Source: Syntrophaceae bacterium (GTDB lineage: Bacteria > Desulfobacterota > SM23-61). From it: a DNA stretch of 33,134 nt. Below the pieces are notes generated by a model, which had not been told where the DNA came from, did not search any database, and was given only the letters and a program-made list of their open reading frames with translations. A program made the translations under genes and the position numbers. Numbering within the stretch: position 1 is the first letter of the stretch; each line of letters begins with the position of its first letter. Shown here piece by piece: positions 1-7,716 of this stretch. The DNA lies in assembly GCA_013388675.1 (NCBI GenBank), contig JACAEW010000194.1:1-33134 (forward strand), written 5' to 3'.

Positions 1-389
1 GCAGCCTTCTCTTTTACCTCTCCATGGCGGGGAATCGGGGGCAGGTCTGCGCCCGTGGGGGACTCCGGATTCCACAGGCCGCGTTCCTTCCCTTCTCCCA
101 TCCAGGAGGTAATTACAAAAATCGTGGCCTTCATCCCGTATTTTTCCAGCAGCGGAAAGGCAAAGACCCAATTATCCAGGTGGCCGTCATCGAAGGTCAG
201 CGCCACCGAAGGTTTAAAAGCCTCCCTCTCGCCCCGGAGGATGGGCACCAATTCATCCAAGAAAAGGCTCTCATACCCCCGTTCCCGAAGCGTCCGCAGG
301 TGGTTTTCAAAGCCCGAAGGAGAGAGGGTGACCAGGTCCTCCTCGTGCCAGTTTACATGGTGGTACATGAAAACGGGGATTGCCCTCAC
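1..389 (-). CDS. Polysaccharide deacetylase family protein (3' end cut by window edge)
   Basis: This is the N-terminal 129 residues of a carbohydrate esterase 4 (NodB-like) deacetylase; the rest lies beyond base 1. The protein opens with AIPVFMYHHV, the usual first strand and His pair of this family. At about residues 69-74 it has TFDDGH, the metal-binding Asp-Asp motif that follows the first strand of the NodB barrel, and a KATIFV strand comes after it. Such enzymes remove N-acetyl (or other acyl) groups from polysaccharides, often at the cell surface. I see no signal peptide in the visible part. The GTG start at 389 overlaps the stop of the upstream glycosyltransferase in a GTGA junction, which indicates translational coupling and a role in the same LPS or surface-glycan operon. 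The exact substrate cannot be read from this fragment. Confidence 0.85.
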   Translation of the reverse strand, partial: MRAIPVFMYHHVNWHEEDLVTLSPSGFENHLRTLRERGYESLFLDELVPILRGEREAFKPSVALTFDDGHLDNWVFAFPLLEKYGMKATIFVITSWMGEGKERGLWNPESPTGADLPPIPRHGEVKEKA

Positions 390-1495
390 GATCTTTGCTC
401 CTCCGTGAGTTCCCGGTATAGGTCTTCCAGCCGCCGGACCATCAGCCGCTGGTCATAGCGAGCCTCCACGAACTGGCGCCCCCGATCCCCCATCAGCCGT
501 CGGAGCTCCGGATTTTTCAGAAGGTGGATGACTTTTTCGGCAACCCCCGAAAAATTCTCCGGCTCGACAAGAAACCCCGTTTTTCCGTCTTCGATAATCT
601 CCGGAATTCCTCCGACGCGGGAAGCCACCACTGCCCTTCTCATGGCCAGGGCTTCCAGAACGGCCGTTCCCAGAGCTTCCTGGAGAGAAGGAAAGACGAA
701 AACGTCCAGGGTATTCAAAACCCGGGGGACATCCTCCCGGCATCCAGCCAGGATCACTGCTTTTTCGAGCCTCAGCTTCTCGATTTTTTCCCGTATATTC
801 TTCTCCTGCGGCCCTTCCCCGGCCAAAAGGAGACGGGCTTCGGGGATGGCCCGGATGATTTCCGGGGTCGCCTCGAGAAGGAATTGATGGCCTTTCAGTT
901 TCCGAAAGACCGAGACCGTCCCGAAAACGGGCGCTTGAGCCGGAATCTCGAAATCCCGGCGAAGGTCCCCCGGGGTCCGTTCTGGGTCGAATAATGAAAG
1001 GTCGATTCCAGTGGGAATGGTCATCACTTTTTCGGCAGGGATTCCCTTCTCCCGGATCATGTATTGCCGGGTGCTTCCGCCTACGGTAACCACCCGATCG
1101 GCCATAAAGCTATAAATAAGGCGGACGTTGAAGGGGGCGTTCAGATGGCGGGTGCGAACCACTTTCGGCCGTCCCGGGGAGATTTTGGCCGCGGTGGAGG
1201 CCATCCAACTGTCGGCGGAGCTATGAGTATGGACAACGTCCACCGAATGATGATGAATCATCCAGACGAATCGCGCTACCGCCAGGGGATCGAAGTTTCC
1301 CCTCATTTTGACCATTTCCACCTGAATTTTCTTCTCCCGCGCTTCTTGCCCGATCCGGCTCTCGGGCTGGCACGCCAGGATCGGGCGGAATGCATCCTTC
1401 GAGAGACCCAGGAGTTCTCTCAGGGTCCGCCGCTCCTGCCCTCCCCATCCCAGGGATGACTCGGTGTGCAGAATGGTGATCAATTTGGGTTTCAA
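386..1495 (-). CDS. Glycosyltransferase family 4 (GT-B fold)
   Basis: The 369-residue length and layout fit a GT4 retaining glycosyltransferase. The N-terminal Rossmann domain has a glycine-rich GWGGQE near residue 16. The C-terminal domain carries the nucleotide-sugar site: FGTVSVFRKLKGH, LLLAGEGP, then the FVFPSLQEALGTAVLEALA region with the catalytic-type E-x7-E near residues 274-282, followed by VGGIPEIIEDGKTGFLV. These enzymes transfer a sugar from a nucleotide donor on the cytoplasmic face of the inner membrane. The setting, after heptosyltransferases and before a deacetylase, suggests an LPS outer-core or related glycan sugar. The start is a TTG at 1495, because an in-frame TAA lies four codons upstream and no ATG exists near the N-terminus. 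The ribosome binding site is weak. Donor and acceptor cannot be predicted. Confidence 0.9.
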   Translation of the reverse strand: MKPKLITILHTESSLGWGGQERRTLRELLGLSKDAFRPILACQPESRIGQEAREKKIQVEMVKMRGNFDPLAVARFVWMIHHHSVDVVHTHSSADSWMASTAAKISPGRPKVVRTRHLNAPFNVRLIYSFMADRVVTVGGSTRQYMIREKGIPAEKVMTIPTGIDLSLFDPERTPGDLRRDFEIPAQAPVFGTVSVFRKLKGHQFLLEATPEIIRAIPEARLLLAGEGPQEKNIREKIEKLRLEKAVILAGCREDVPRVLNTLDVFVFPSLQEALGTAVLEALAMRRAVVASRVGGIPEIIEDGKTGFLVEPENFSGVAEKVIHLLKNPELRRLMGDRGRQFVEARYDQRLMVRRLEDLYRELTEEQRS

Positions 1496-1544
1496 GTTTC
1501 GAGCTTAAAGTTCCAAGTTATGATTTGTTGATAATAATTGAAAA

Positions 1545-2636
1545 TCATGAACTTTTTTGCTGTCGACTTAGGACTTGAAAAATCTCTTTCAGCACTTCTT
1601 CTTCCGTAATTTCTTCCAGGCAACGGCTGCGCTTGCTTCCCTGGCATCCGTCCCGACCACAGGGACGGCACTCCCAGTCCTTTTTAATGACCACATGCCC
1701 GTTCCCCCAGGGTCCCCAATTGAATTCCCCGGAAGGCCCGAAGAGGGCGATGACCGGTGTCCCCACGGCGGCGGCGATATGCATGGGCGCCGTATCCACC
1801 CCCAGGAAGAGCCGGGCCCGGGCGCTCAGGGCGGCAAGCTGTTTTAAGGTGACCTTTCCGGCCAGGCTCACCGGACGGGTTCGACAGGCCCCCAAAATAT
1901 GATCGATCTTCTTTAATTCCTTCTCTTCTTTTCCGCTGGTCAGGACCGTGCGGAGGTTTCCCGCCTCTTCGAGCCTGTCGATAACCCCGGCCATGGCCTC
2001 ATCCCGCCAGCATTTGAAAAGCCAGCGGGAAGTGGGATGGATATGCACCACCTCGTCATGGGGTCCGACTCCCTCCTGCCGCAGGAGCCGATCAATCTCT
2101 TCCCGGTCCTCCGGGAGATAAAAAATCTCTACCCGTTTATCCCGTGGGTTCAAGCCCAAACTGCGGGGGATTTCCAGCATTTGCTCCACCAGGTGGGCCT
2201 TCCAGTCGGGGATCCGCACCAGCCGATCGTAGACCCTACCTTTCCACCATAATCCACTGGCATCGTACAAGCCCACCTTGATCCTGGCACCGCTGGCCAA
2301 GCAAAGGAAGGCTCCCCGGTCTCCTTCGGTTGTATTGATGGCCAAGTCGAACCCCCGCCTGCGCACCTCCCATAAAAATTTTCCCTCCTGGACGACCCTC
2401 TGGGTGAGGGGCAACATCTTCCACCGGGGATCGAAGACCAGGACTTCATCGAGCAAGGGATTGCCCGTTAGCATCTCTTCCGTCCCGGCGTTGACCAATG
2501 CGGCCAGTTGCGCCCCTGGAAAGGCCTCCCGGAAAGCCCGGATGGTGGGTACCATGAGCAGGACATCGCCGATGTTCCTCAGGCGGATGAGGAGAATCTT
2601 CTGAACCGGGGGATTCTGTAGATCAGGGCTTTTCAA
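1545..2636 (-). CDS. waaQ: Glycosyltransferase family 9, LPS heptosyltransferase III-like
   Basis: This 363-residue protein is an ADP-heptose:LPS heptosyltransferase of family GT9. It begins with ILLIRLRNIGDVLL, the family's first strand and loop where the acceptor binds. Its C-terminal donor-binding part contains LFLGVDTAPMHIAAAVGTPVIALFGPSG (positions about 276-303). It is closest in style to the WaaQ/heptosyltransferase III group (GNPLLDEVLVFD near residue 58 and WWKGRVYDRLV near residue 130), which adds a branch heptose to the inner core. The last 45 residues carry four cysteines (CRPC, then two more) shared with the two other GT9 proteins here. The start is TTG at 2636 and overlaps the end of the upstream family 2 glycosyltransferase by 14 bases. 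Membership of GT9 is certain; the choice of WaaQ over another heptosyltransferase is by similarity only. Confidence 0.88.
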   Translation of the reverse strand: MKSPDLQNPPVQKILLIRLRNIGDVLLMVPTIRAFREAFPGAQLAALVNAGTEEMLTGNPLLDEVLVFDPRWKMLPLTQRVVQEGKFLWEVRRRGFDLAINTTEGDRGAFLCLASGARIKVGLYDASGLWWKGRVYDRLVRIPDWKAHLVEQMLEIPRSLGLNPRDKRVEIFYLPEDREEIDRLLRQEGVGPHDEVVHIHPTSRWLFKCWRDEAMAGVIDRLEEAGNLRTVLTSGKEEKELKKIDHILGACRTRPVSLAGKVTLKQLAALSARARLFLGVDTAPMHIAAAVGTPVIALFGPSGEFNWGPWGNGHVVIKKDWECRPCGRDGCQGSKRSRCLEEITEEEVLKEIFQVLSRQQKSS

Positions 2637-3378
2637 GTTGTCCGAGCTCTTTTAGCTTGGCGTATTTGGCAAAGGTGTAATGGGAATACAAGACCGCAAG
2701 GAGGAAGCCCCGATATCCCTCCATGAAACCGGCCCGGAGGAGATACATCTGCAAGAAAGTGAGCGGGGGACGAAAGCATAAATTCCACCAACGATATTTC
2801 CTGCCCTGACGCTGCATTTCGCCGGCGGCCAGCGTAGAGTACCGGTCCGAGCGGATGAAAAAATCGCTCAGGGAGCGATAGGTCTCGTGGACCAGGGGGT
2901 GCTTCAGGGTGCTTGTCTTCCCCTGCACCTCCACCTTTTCATGGACGGCCCTCTCGCTGAAACGTCCCCGGCCCCTGCGAAAAAGCCTCAGGTTCAAGTC
3001 CGGGTACCACCCGCAATACCGGATCCACCTCCCCAGAAAATAGTTCTTCCGGGCGATCCAATACCCATCGACCGGCGGATTTCCTTGCAGGGCGTCTTCC
3101 ATCTCCTGACGAAGCTCCGGCCCGACCCTTTCGTCCGCGTCCAAGCTCAGCACCCACTCGTTTCCGGTTTTGTCAATGGCGCTGTTCTTCTGGGCGGAAT
3201 ATCCCTTCCAATCCTCCGGAAAGACCCTGGCTCCATACTCCCGACAAATGGCTACCGTCCCATCGGTGCTGCCGTTATCCACGACAACGATTTCGTCGGC
3301 CCAGTTCACGCTCTCCAGACAATCGCGGATGTTTCTTTCTTCATTGTGGGTGATGATGGCTACGCTGATCTTAGCCAT
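2623..3378 (-). CDS. Glycosyltransferase family 2, WaaE/KdtX-like LPS core enzyme
   Basis: The 251 residues form a GT-A fold family 2 enzyme. MAKISVAIITHNEERNI is the donor-binding start and EIVVVDNGSTDGT follows at about 30-42. LSLDADERV near residue 78 holds the DAD metal motif typical of the WaaE/KdtX subgroup, which adds a hexose to the inner-core heptose. The C-terminal part carries the RLFRRGRGRFSERAVHEKV block and a membrane-associating tail (FLQMYLLRAGF..YRGFLLAVLYSHYTFAKYAK) that is also usual for this subgroup. The ATG at 3378 is preceded by AAGGATG. The gene is separated from the Trm112-like gene by a 187-base gap holding a repeat element, and its 3' end overlaps the WaaQ-like gene. 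A role in LPS core assembly at the cytoplasmic face is likely; the sugar is unknown. Confidence 0.88.
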   Translation of the reverse strand: MAKISVAIITHNEERNIRDCLESVNWADEIVVVDNGSTDGTVAICREYGARVFPEDWKGYSAQKNSAIDKTGNEWVLSLDADERVGPELRQEMEDALQGNPPVDGYWIARKNYFLGRWIRYCGWYPDLNLRLFRRGRGRFSERAVHEKVEVQGKTSTLKHPLVHETYRSLSDFFIRSDRYSTLAAGEMQRQGRKYRWWNLCFRPPLTFLQMYLLRAGFMEGYRGFLLAVLYSHYTFAKYAKLKELGQLEKP

Positions 3379-3389
3379 AACAACATCCT

Positions 3390-3558
3390 TTCACCACAGA
3401 GCTACAGAGAAAACGGAGAAAAAAGAATCCAAAGTTCGTAAAGACCCAAGCAAAAGGCGGTAGAGATTTAAGAATTTGACGATTCAGGTATCCTTATTGC
3501 TGGGGCCTTCGGATATGAAGATGTTTTTTCTCCGCGCGCTCTGTGTCTCTGGGGTGAA
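3390..3558. repeat. MITE-like element with 35-bp imperfect terminal inverted repeats
   Basis: Bases 3390-3424 and the reverse complement of 3524-3558 match at 28 of 35 positions without gaps. Both arms start with TTCACC and end in GGAGAAAAAA, with a CAGAG..ACAGAG core. The 99 bases between them code for nothing recognisable. The unit fills almost the whole gap between the family 2 glycosyltransferase and the Trm112-like gene. The CACAGAGACACAGAG type of sequence is a common intergenic repeat in several bacterial phyla. No clear target-site duplication is visible at the ends. Confidence 0.6.
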
Positions 3559-3565
3559 TCGATTT

Positions 3566-3760
3566 TCATTCGTTCTCCAGGGGGAGCGCTTCGTCGATGA
3601 GCATGATGGGAATGTCGTCCTCGATGCGGTAGATCAGTTTGCAGTGATGGCAGATCAACTGGTTTTTCGCCTCCCGGTATTCCAGGGCTCCGGTGCAACC
3701 CGGGTCCCGCACGCATTTCGGGCAAGCCAGAATTTCCAAAAGGTCTTTACTCAGGGTCAT
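3566..3760 (-). CDS. Trm112-like zinc-ribbon small protein (YcaR family)
   Basis: This is a 64-residue protein of the Trm112/YcaR family. It has a zinc ribbon made of CPKC (Cys13, Cys16) and CHHC (Cys37, Cys40), and the family signature LLEILACP at the start and YRIEDDIPIMLIDEA at the end. Bacterial members are small metal-binding proteins of unclear function that often sit beside lipid A genes; in E. coli ycaR follows lpxK. The start at 3760 is chosen because GGAGG lies four bases before it. A longer reading frame from 3847 would run into the end of the waaC-like gene and through a short repeat. Cys22 is an extra cysteine outside the ribbon. Confidence 0.88.
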   Translation of the reverse strand: MTLSKDLLEILACPKCVRDPGCTGALEYREAKNQLICHHCKLIYRIEDDIPIMLIDEALPLENE

Positions 3761-3783
3761 GGGACCTCCATAATAAGAGTACA

Positions 3784-3808
3784 TTGGGAGTTGAGCGTTG
3801 GGAGTTGA
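3784..3808. repeat. Short tandem direct repeat in the waaC-Trm112 gap
   Basis: The 11-base unit TTGGGAGTTGA occurs at 3784-3794 and again at 3798-3808, separated by GCG. A partial inverted copy (TCCCAACT) follows near 3820-3828. It resembles a low-complexity intergenic repeat and has no coding value. Confidence 0.5.
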
Positions 3809-3836
3809 AGGGGTCCGATTTCCCAACTCTCCACTC

Positions 3837-4922
3837 TCACCTTGCATCTCCCAGTTTCTTCTCGATTGCAGCCAGGACCTCCTCGACGCTGATTTCCTTC
3901 ATGCACTCCATGGTGGGACATTTTTTTTGGAAACAGGGGCTGCAGGGAAGCCCTTTGCGAAGGATATCGGCGCTATTCCCGTAGGGCCCGGTTCTCCAGG
4001 GGGCCGTGGGACCGAAGAGGGCAATGAGGGGGGCTTTCACCGCTGCCGCGAGGTGCATGGGCCCGGTATCCGGGCACACCACCAGGTCGGAGAGGGAAAA
4101 AAGGCCGGCCAGTTCCAGCAGATTGGTCTTTCCCGCCAGATTCAAAACCTTTCGGGAGTCGCCGGTTCGAAGGAGGATTTCCCGGATCGGGCCTTCGTCC
4201 TGGGGGCTACCCGTAATGAGGACGGAAGCATCTCTTTCCGCCAACGTAGAGATCAGTTGGGCGAATTTTTCCGCGGGCCACTGTTTCGTTTCCCACTTGG
4301 CCATGGGGTGGATGGTCACCAGGGGCCTGCAATTCAAACCTTGCCGTTGCAATAAATCTTTCGCTTTTTTAAGGGACTCCGGGGGAACGGGGAATTGAAG
4401 GTCCGCCTGTTCGACCCGAACCCCCATCTGGGAAACCAGGTCTAAATACCGTTCCAGGGCATGCCGCTCGATGCTCAGCGGCTTGAACCGTTCCCGGGTG
4501 AAAAAATAGTTTCCTTCATCGGCAATCCCCGCAGAAGCCTGAAAGCCGATCTTTCGTCGTCCCCGCGCTAAGAGCACCAGCAACCCGCTTTTGAAGATCC
4601 CGTGGTTATCGATGACCCAGTCGTAACTCCGGCTCCGTAACTCGCGGACAAAACGAGCCATCTCCCGCAGAGTCTTCCAGGATGCCCCCGGTTTCCAAAT
4701 ATTCTTTACCCAGGACCTCCGCCGGCTGATGATCACCCGGTTGATCCTGGGATGGCCTAAAAGAAGAGTGCTGGAATCCTCTTCCACCGCCCAATCGATG
4801 CAAGCTCGGGGAAACTGCTTCCTCAAGGCTTCCAGCATGGGGAGCGTCTGGATTACGTCACCGATCGCGCTGAGTTTTACGATCAGAATGGACCGGGGAT
4901 TATCTACCACGGGAGCCCTCAT
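3837..4922 (-). CDS. waaC: LPS heptosyltransferase I (GT9)
   Basis: This 361-residue GT9 enzyme is the best candidate for heptosyltransferase I, which puts the first heptose on Kdo2-lipid A using ADP-heptose. ILIVKLSAIGDVIQTLPML opens the protein. The WaaC-type features IDWAVEEDSS, DNHGIFKSGLL and SIERHALERYLDLV follow in order up to about residue 165. The donor-binding half has SLSDLVVCPDTGPMHLAAAV and APLIALFGPTAPWRTGPYG. The C-terminal block has four cysteines (CSPC, then two more) just before EISVEEVL. The ATG at 4922 overlaps the gmhB stop in an ATGA junction, so the enzyme making the heptose precursor and the one using it are coupled. The reaction takes place at the cytoplasmic face of the inner membrane. 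Confidence 0.88.
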   Translation of the reverse strand: MRAPVVDNPRSILIVKLSAIGDVIQTLPMLEALRKQFPRACIDWAVEEDSSTLLLGHPRINRVIISRRRSWVKNIWKPGASWKTLREMARFVRELRSRSYDWVIDNHGIFKSGLLVLLARGRRKIGFQASAGIADEGNYFFTRERFKPLSIERHALERYLDLVSQMGVRVEQADLQFPVPPESLKKAKDLLQRQGLNCRPLVTIHPMAKWETKQWPAEKFAQLISTLAERDASVLITGSPQDEGPIREILLRTGDSRKVLNLAGKTNLLELAGLFSLSDLVVCPDTGPMHLAAAVKAPLIALFGPTAPWRTGPYGNSADILRKGLPCSPCFQKKCPTMECMKEISVEEVLAAIEKKLGDAR

Positions 4923-5500
4923 GCCCGCTCCGATTTACCAAGAACCCAAAGAACGGCTTCATAGAGATCGGCGGCGATGTAGGAAGGAGGCTGGGGCCAG
5001 TTCTCCTTTTTGGCCAGGGCCTCCTGGCCGTGGCCGGTCAATAGCAAAACGGTTTCCGCACCGACCCGCTGCCCGCATTCCACGTCGGAAAAGTGGTCCC
5101 CGATCATGTATCCCGAAGGGAGGTCCAGGTTTAAATCCGCGGCGGCTCTTTCGAGAAGACCCGTGGCCGGCTTCCGGCAGTTGCATTCCCGGCGGTAGGG
5201 AGGGATACCATCGATCGGGTGATGGGGACAGTAATAAATCCCGTCCAGATGAGCGCCTTCTTCCCCAAGCTGGCGCAACATTTCCGCGTGGAGACCTTCC
5301 AGGGCAGACTCGGGGAAAAAACCCCTGGCGACCCCCGCCTGATTGGTGATGACCACCACCTTGTACCCTCTTTGGTTGAGCAGGCGGACCGCCTCCCCCG
5401 AACGGGGGATCAACCTCATCTGTTCCACCGAGCTCAGGTACCCCACTTCTTCGCAGATGGTCCCGTCCCGGTCCAGAAAGACGACTCGATTCTTCTTCAT
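4919..5500 (-). CDS. gmhB: D-glycero-D-manno-heptose-1,7-bisphosphate 7-phosphatase
   Basis: This HAD-superfamily phosphatase of 193 residues dephosphorylates heptose 1,7-bisphosphate in the ADP-heptose pathway in the cytoplasm. It has VVFLDRDGTI with the nucleophile and acid aspartates (Asp10, Asp12), VVVITNQAGVARG (motif II), and the family's zinc loop YYCPHHP..ECNCRKP around residues 90-110. YMIGDHFSDVECG (motif IV) follows. The length matches GmhB. The start at ATG 5500 gives the usual short N-terminus; a GTG three codons upstream at 5509 is an alternative. The gene overlaps waaC by four bases. It follows waaF after a gap of about 180 bases that holds a repeat hairpin. No gmhA, hldE or gmhD gene is in the window. 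Confidence 0.92.
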   Translation of the reverse strand: MKKNRVVFLDRDGTICEEVGYLSSVEQMRLIPRSGEAVRLLNQRGYKVVVITNQAGVARGFFPESALEGLHAEMLRQLGEEGAHLDGIYYCPHHPIDGIPPYRRECNCRKPATGLLERAAADLNLDLPSGYMIGDHFSDVECGQRVGAETVLLLTGHGQEALAKKENWPQPPSYIAADLYEAVLWVLGKSERA

Positions 5501-5552
5501 AGAAATCACTCAATCCGGGTCAATTTAGCCTTTTGAAACAGCATCATTGAAT

Positions 5553-5596
5553 CCCCCCCTTCGTTCCCTGCTTTTTCAAAGGGGGGAACGAAGGGG
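5553..5596. repeat. Nested palindromic (REP-like) hairpin between waaF and gmhB
   Basis: Bases 5556-5568 (CCCCTTCGTTCCC) pair perfectly with 5584-5596, a 13-bp stem. Inside the loop, CTTT at 5571-5574 can pair with AAAG at 5578-5581. On the minus strand no T-run follows the stem, so it does not look like a terminator for waaF. The C-run, TTTTTCAAA and G-run arrangement resembles widespread intergenic palindromes. The rest of the gap 5510-5681 shows nothing else recognisable. Confidence 0.65.
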
Positions 5597-5681
5597 TTTC
5601 GGAAAATCTTTTTGTCACAAGCGAGAAGGATAGAATGGCCCTTCCCAAAAGGTTAAGTATTGCCTCGAATGAAAAACGAAA

Positions 5682-6794
5682 TTACTCCCGTTTCACATAG
5701 GATTCGTCTGACTCGAATTTCGGAATTGGTTTTTCTCGCTTGTCGCCCAGCCCCCACAGCTCTTTCACTTTGCCCAAGACTTCCTCCACGGTGATGGCTT
5801 CCATGCACTCCCGATTCCGGGGGCACTCGGTCTTCAGGCAAGGGGCGCAAGGGAGGGGCTTGTGCACCACATGGCTGTTTCCTCCGAGCGGTCCGGTCCT
5901 CGTGGGATCGGTGGAGCCAAAAATAGCCACCAGAGGAATCGAAAGCGCCGAGGCGGCGTGCATGAGTCCCGAATCGTTGGTGACGAACACCCGGCATAGG
6001 GAAATGAGGGCCAAGGCTTGGGCCAGGGTCGTCTTTCCGCATAAGTCCAACGCTGCAGGACCCGCAATTTCCCCGATACGGGAAGCCGCCTTTCGGTCTC
6101 CTGCGCTTCCCAGGATCAGCAGCCGGGCACCCATCTCCCCGGAGATGCGCCGGGCCAACTCCCCGAATCGATCCGGAAACCATTCTTTCGCCGATCCATA
6201 TTGGGCCCCCGGGCTGATGCCGACGAAAGGCCCGCTCCCGGCGGAAAGGAGCTGTAAAATTCCTTTGGCTTCTTCGATTCTTTCCCGAGAAATTTGAAGA
6301 TAGGGAACCCTTTGCGCGGCTTCAATTCCCAGAGATTGGACAAGATGGAGATAGTATTCAACCTGGTGTCTTTGCTTTACTTTTCCATTTACCGGAACCC
6401 GATGGGTTAAAAAAATTCCCCTCCCATCCGTATTATAGCCCGCCCGCCGGGGAATACCGGCGAGGAAGGAAATAAGGGCCGACTCCAGGGAATTGGGCAG
6501 GTGGAGGGCGATGTCGAACCGCTCCCGTTTCAATTCCCGGGAAAGTCTCCATCTTCCCCGGATACCCTCATGGACTCCCGGGCTGCGGTATGGAATTACC
6601 TTCCGAATTCCTGGATGTTCCCGGAACAAATCACCCACCCAGGGTTTGGCCAGAATGACCACATGAGCATCGGGAAACTCTCGACAGATCGAGGACACCG
6701 CCGGCAGGCTCATGACCGCATCCCCCACCCAATTGGGAGACCGGATCAGAATCCTCTTCGTCCCGGAAAAGGGATTTCCATTTCGTTTTTCCAT
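5682..6794 (-). CDS. waaF: LPS heptosyltransferase II (GT9)
   Basis: This 370-residue protein matches WaaF, which transfers the second L-glycero-D-manno-heptose onto the inner core. It has ILIRSPNWVGDAVMSLPA at residues 14-31, the WaaF-specific first loop, and then ALHLPNSLESALISFLAGI. PFVGISPGAQYGSAKEW near residue 195 and VFVTNDSGLMHAASALSIPLVAIFGSTDP near residue 270 form the ADP-heptose site; both are diagnostic for WaaF. The C-terminus carries the CAPC-type four-cysteine block also seen in the two other GT9 genes, followed by an unremarkable charged tail. It starts with ATG four bases after the stop of the acyltransferase gene, so the two are co-transcribed. Confidence 0.93.
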   Translation of the reverse strand: MEKRNGNPFSGTKRILIRSPNWVGDAVMSLPAVSSICREFPDAHVVILAKPWVGDLFREHPGIRKVIPYRSPGVHEGIRGRWRLSRELKRERFDIALHLPNSLESALISFLAGIPRRAGYNTDGRGIFLTHRVPVNGKVKQRHQVEYYLHLVQSLGIEAAQRVPYLQISRERIEEAKGILQLLSAGSGPFVGISPGAQYGSAKEWFPDRFGELARRISGEMGARLLILGSAGDRKAASRIGEIAGPAALDLCGKTTLAQALALISLCRVFVTNDSGLMHAASALSIPLVAIFGSTDPTRTGPLGGNSHVVHKPLPCAPCLKTECPRNRECMEAITVEEVLGKVKELWGLGDKREKPIPKFESDESYVKRE

Positions 6795-6798
6795 GCCC

Positions 6799-7716
6799 TC
6801 AGGCTCCCCTTAGCTGGGCCGCCTGCCAGGGACGGGTTTTCCATCGCTGGTGAACCCAAAGCCAGTGGTCCGGATAATTACGGATATACCCTTCGATGAT
6901 CCGGGTGAATAGCTGGGTATTTTGGTGGACATCCGATTTCTTATCTCCGGTTCGGACCAGGGGAACCTCGGGCTCAATAACCGCCCGGTAACGGCCGTCT
7001 TTCTCCCGGATGTTAAAAACAGGGAGTACCGCCGCCCCGGTTTTCAGCGCCAGCAGGGCCACTCCCGTGTTGGTGCAGGCCGGTACTCCGAAAAAGTCGA
7101 CAAAAACCCCTTCCTGCCAGGCCATGTTCTGGTCCAGCAGGATTCCTACGGTTTTCCCTTCTTTAAGCAACCGGAGAATATGCCCCATAGCCCTCTGTTT
7201 GGGGATCGTGCCGTTTCCCGTGCTGGTCCGCAGCCTGTCCACCATTTTGTCCAGGAAAGGACTGTCCAAGGGGCGGAAGACCACGTGACAGGGGGATTGG
7301 GAGTACAAGGGGAAGGCCGCAGCCATCCATTCCCAGTTCCCAAAATGGGCGGTAAGAAAGATAACTCCCCTCCCCTTTTTTTGGGCTTGGTAAAAGTTTT
7401 CCATCCCTTCGAAGTAAACATGGCCTTTAATGTTCCTCTCGTTCAGCCGGGGAGTATAGGAAAACTCCGCCGCTACCCGCGCCAGATGACGGAAAGCCTT
7501 TTGAACGATTTCTTCCTTTTCCCCATTGTCTTTGTGCGGAAAGGCCAGGGCCAGGTTCCGCCGGGCTATTCGTCGATGCCGGTCGTCGAGCAGGTACAAG
7601 AGCCGGCCCAGTCCCTCAAAAAAAAATATCCTCCAGGAAAGAGGAATCGAATTGACGCCGAACAGGAAAAGTTCCAGCCAGAGGCTGGGCGCGCGCTTTT
7701 CCTCCTTTTCTTTCAT
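6799..7716 (-). CDS. Lipid A biosynthesis lysophospholipid-type acyltransferase (LpxL/HtrB family)
   Basis: This is a 305-residue late acyltransferase of the LpxL/LpxM family, which adds secondary acyl chains to Kdo-lipid A at the inner membrane. A hydrophobic N-terminal anchor (about residues 12-45) is followed by RIARRNLALAFP, usual for the family. The catalytic HFGNWE (His124, Glu129; HX4E form) comes next, then PLDSPFLDKMVDRLR, GILLDQNMAWQEGVFVDFFG and the closing WLWVHQRWK. These motifs fit LpxL/HtrB well, but which acyl chain and which position are acylated cannot be told. The ATG at 7716 overlaps the lpxK stop in an ATGA junction. Confidence 0.92.
   Translation of the reverse strand: MKEKEEKRAPSLWLELFLFGVNSIPLSWRIFFFEGLGRLLYLLDDRHRRIARRNLALAFPHKDNGEKEEIVQKAFRHLARVAAEFSYTPRLNERNIKGHVYFEGMENFYQAQKKGRGVIFLTAHFGNWEWMAAAFPLYSQSPCHVVFRPLDSPFLDKMVDRLRTSTGNGTIPKQRAMGHILRLLKEGKTVGILLDQNMAWQEGVFVDFFGVPACTNTGVALLALKTGAAVLPVFNIREKDGRYRAVIEPEVPLVRTGDKKSDVHQNTQLFTRIIEGYIRNYPDHWLWVHQRWKTRPWQAAQLRGA

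Noticed and set aside
1490..1530. Tandem AAGTTTC-like sequence between the GT4 and WaaQ-like genes
   Set aside because: Short and degenerate, of low complexity. Not enough to call a repeat element.
3761..3847. 29-residue N-terminal extension of the Trm112-like protein
   Set aside because: It crosses an intergenic direct repeat and the end of waaC. The ATG at 3760 has a good GGAGG and gives the family's normal start.
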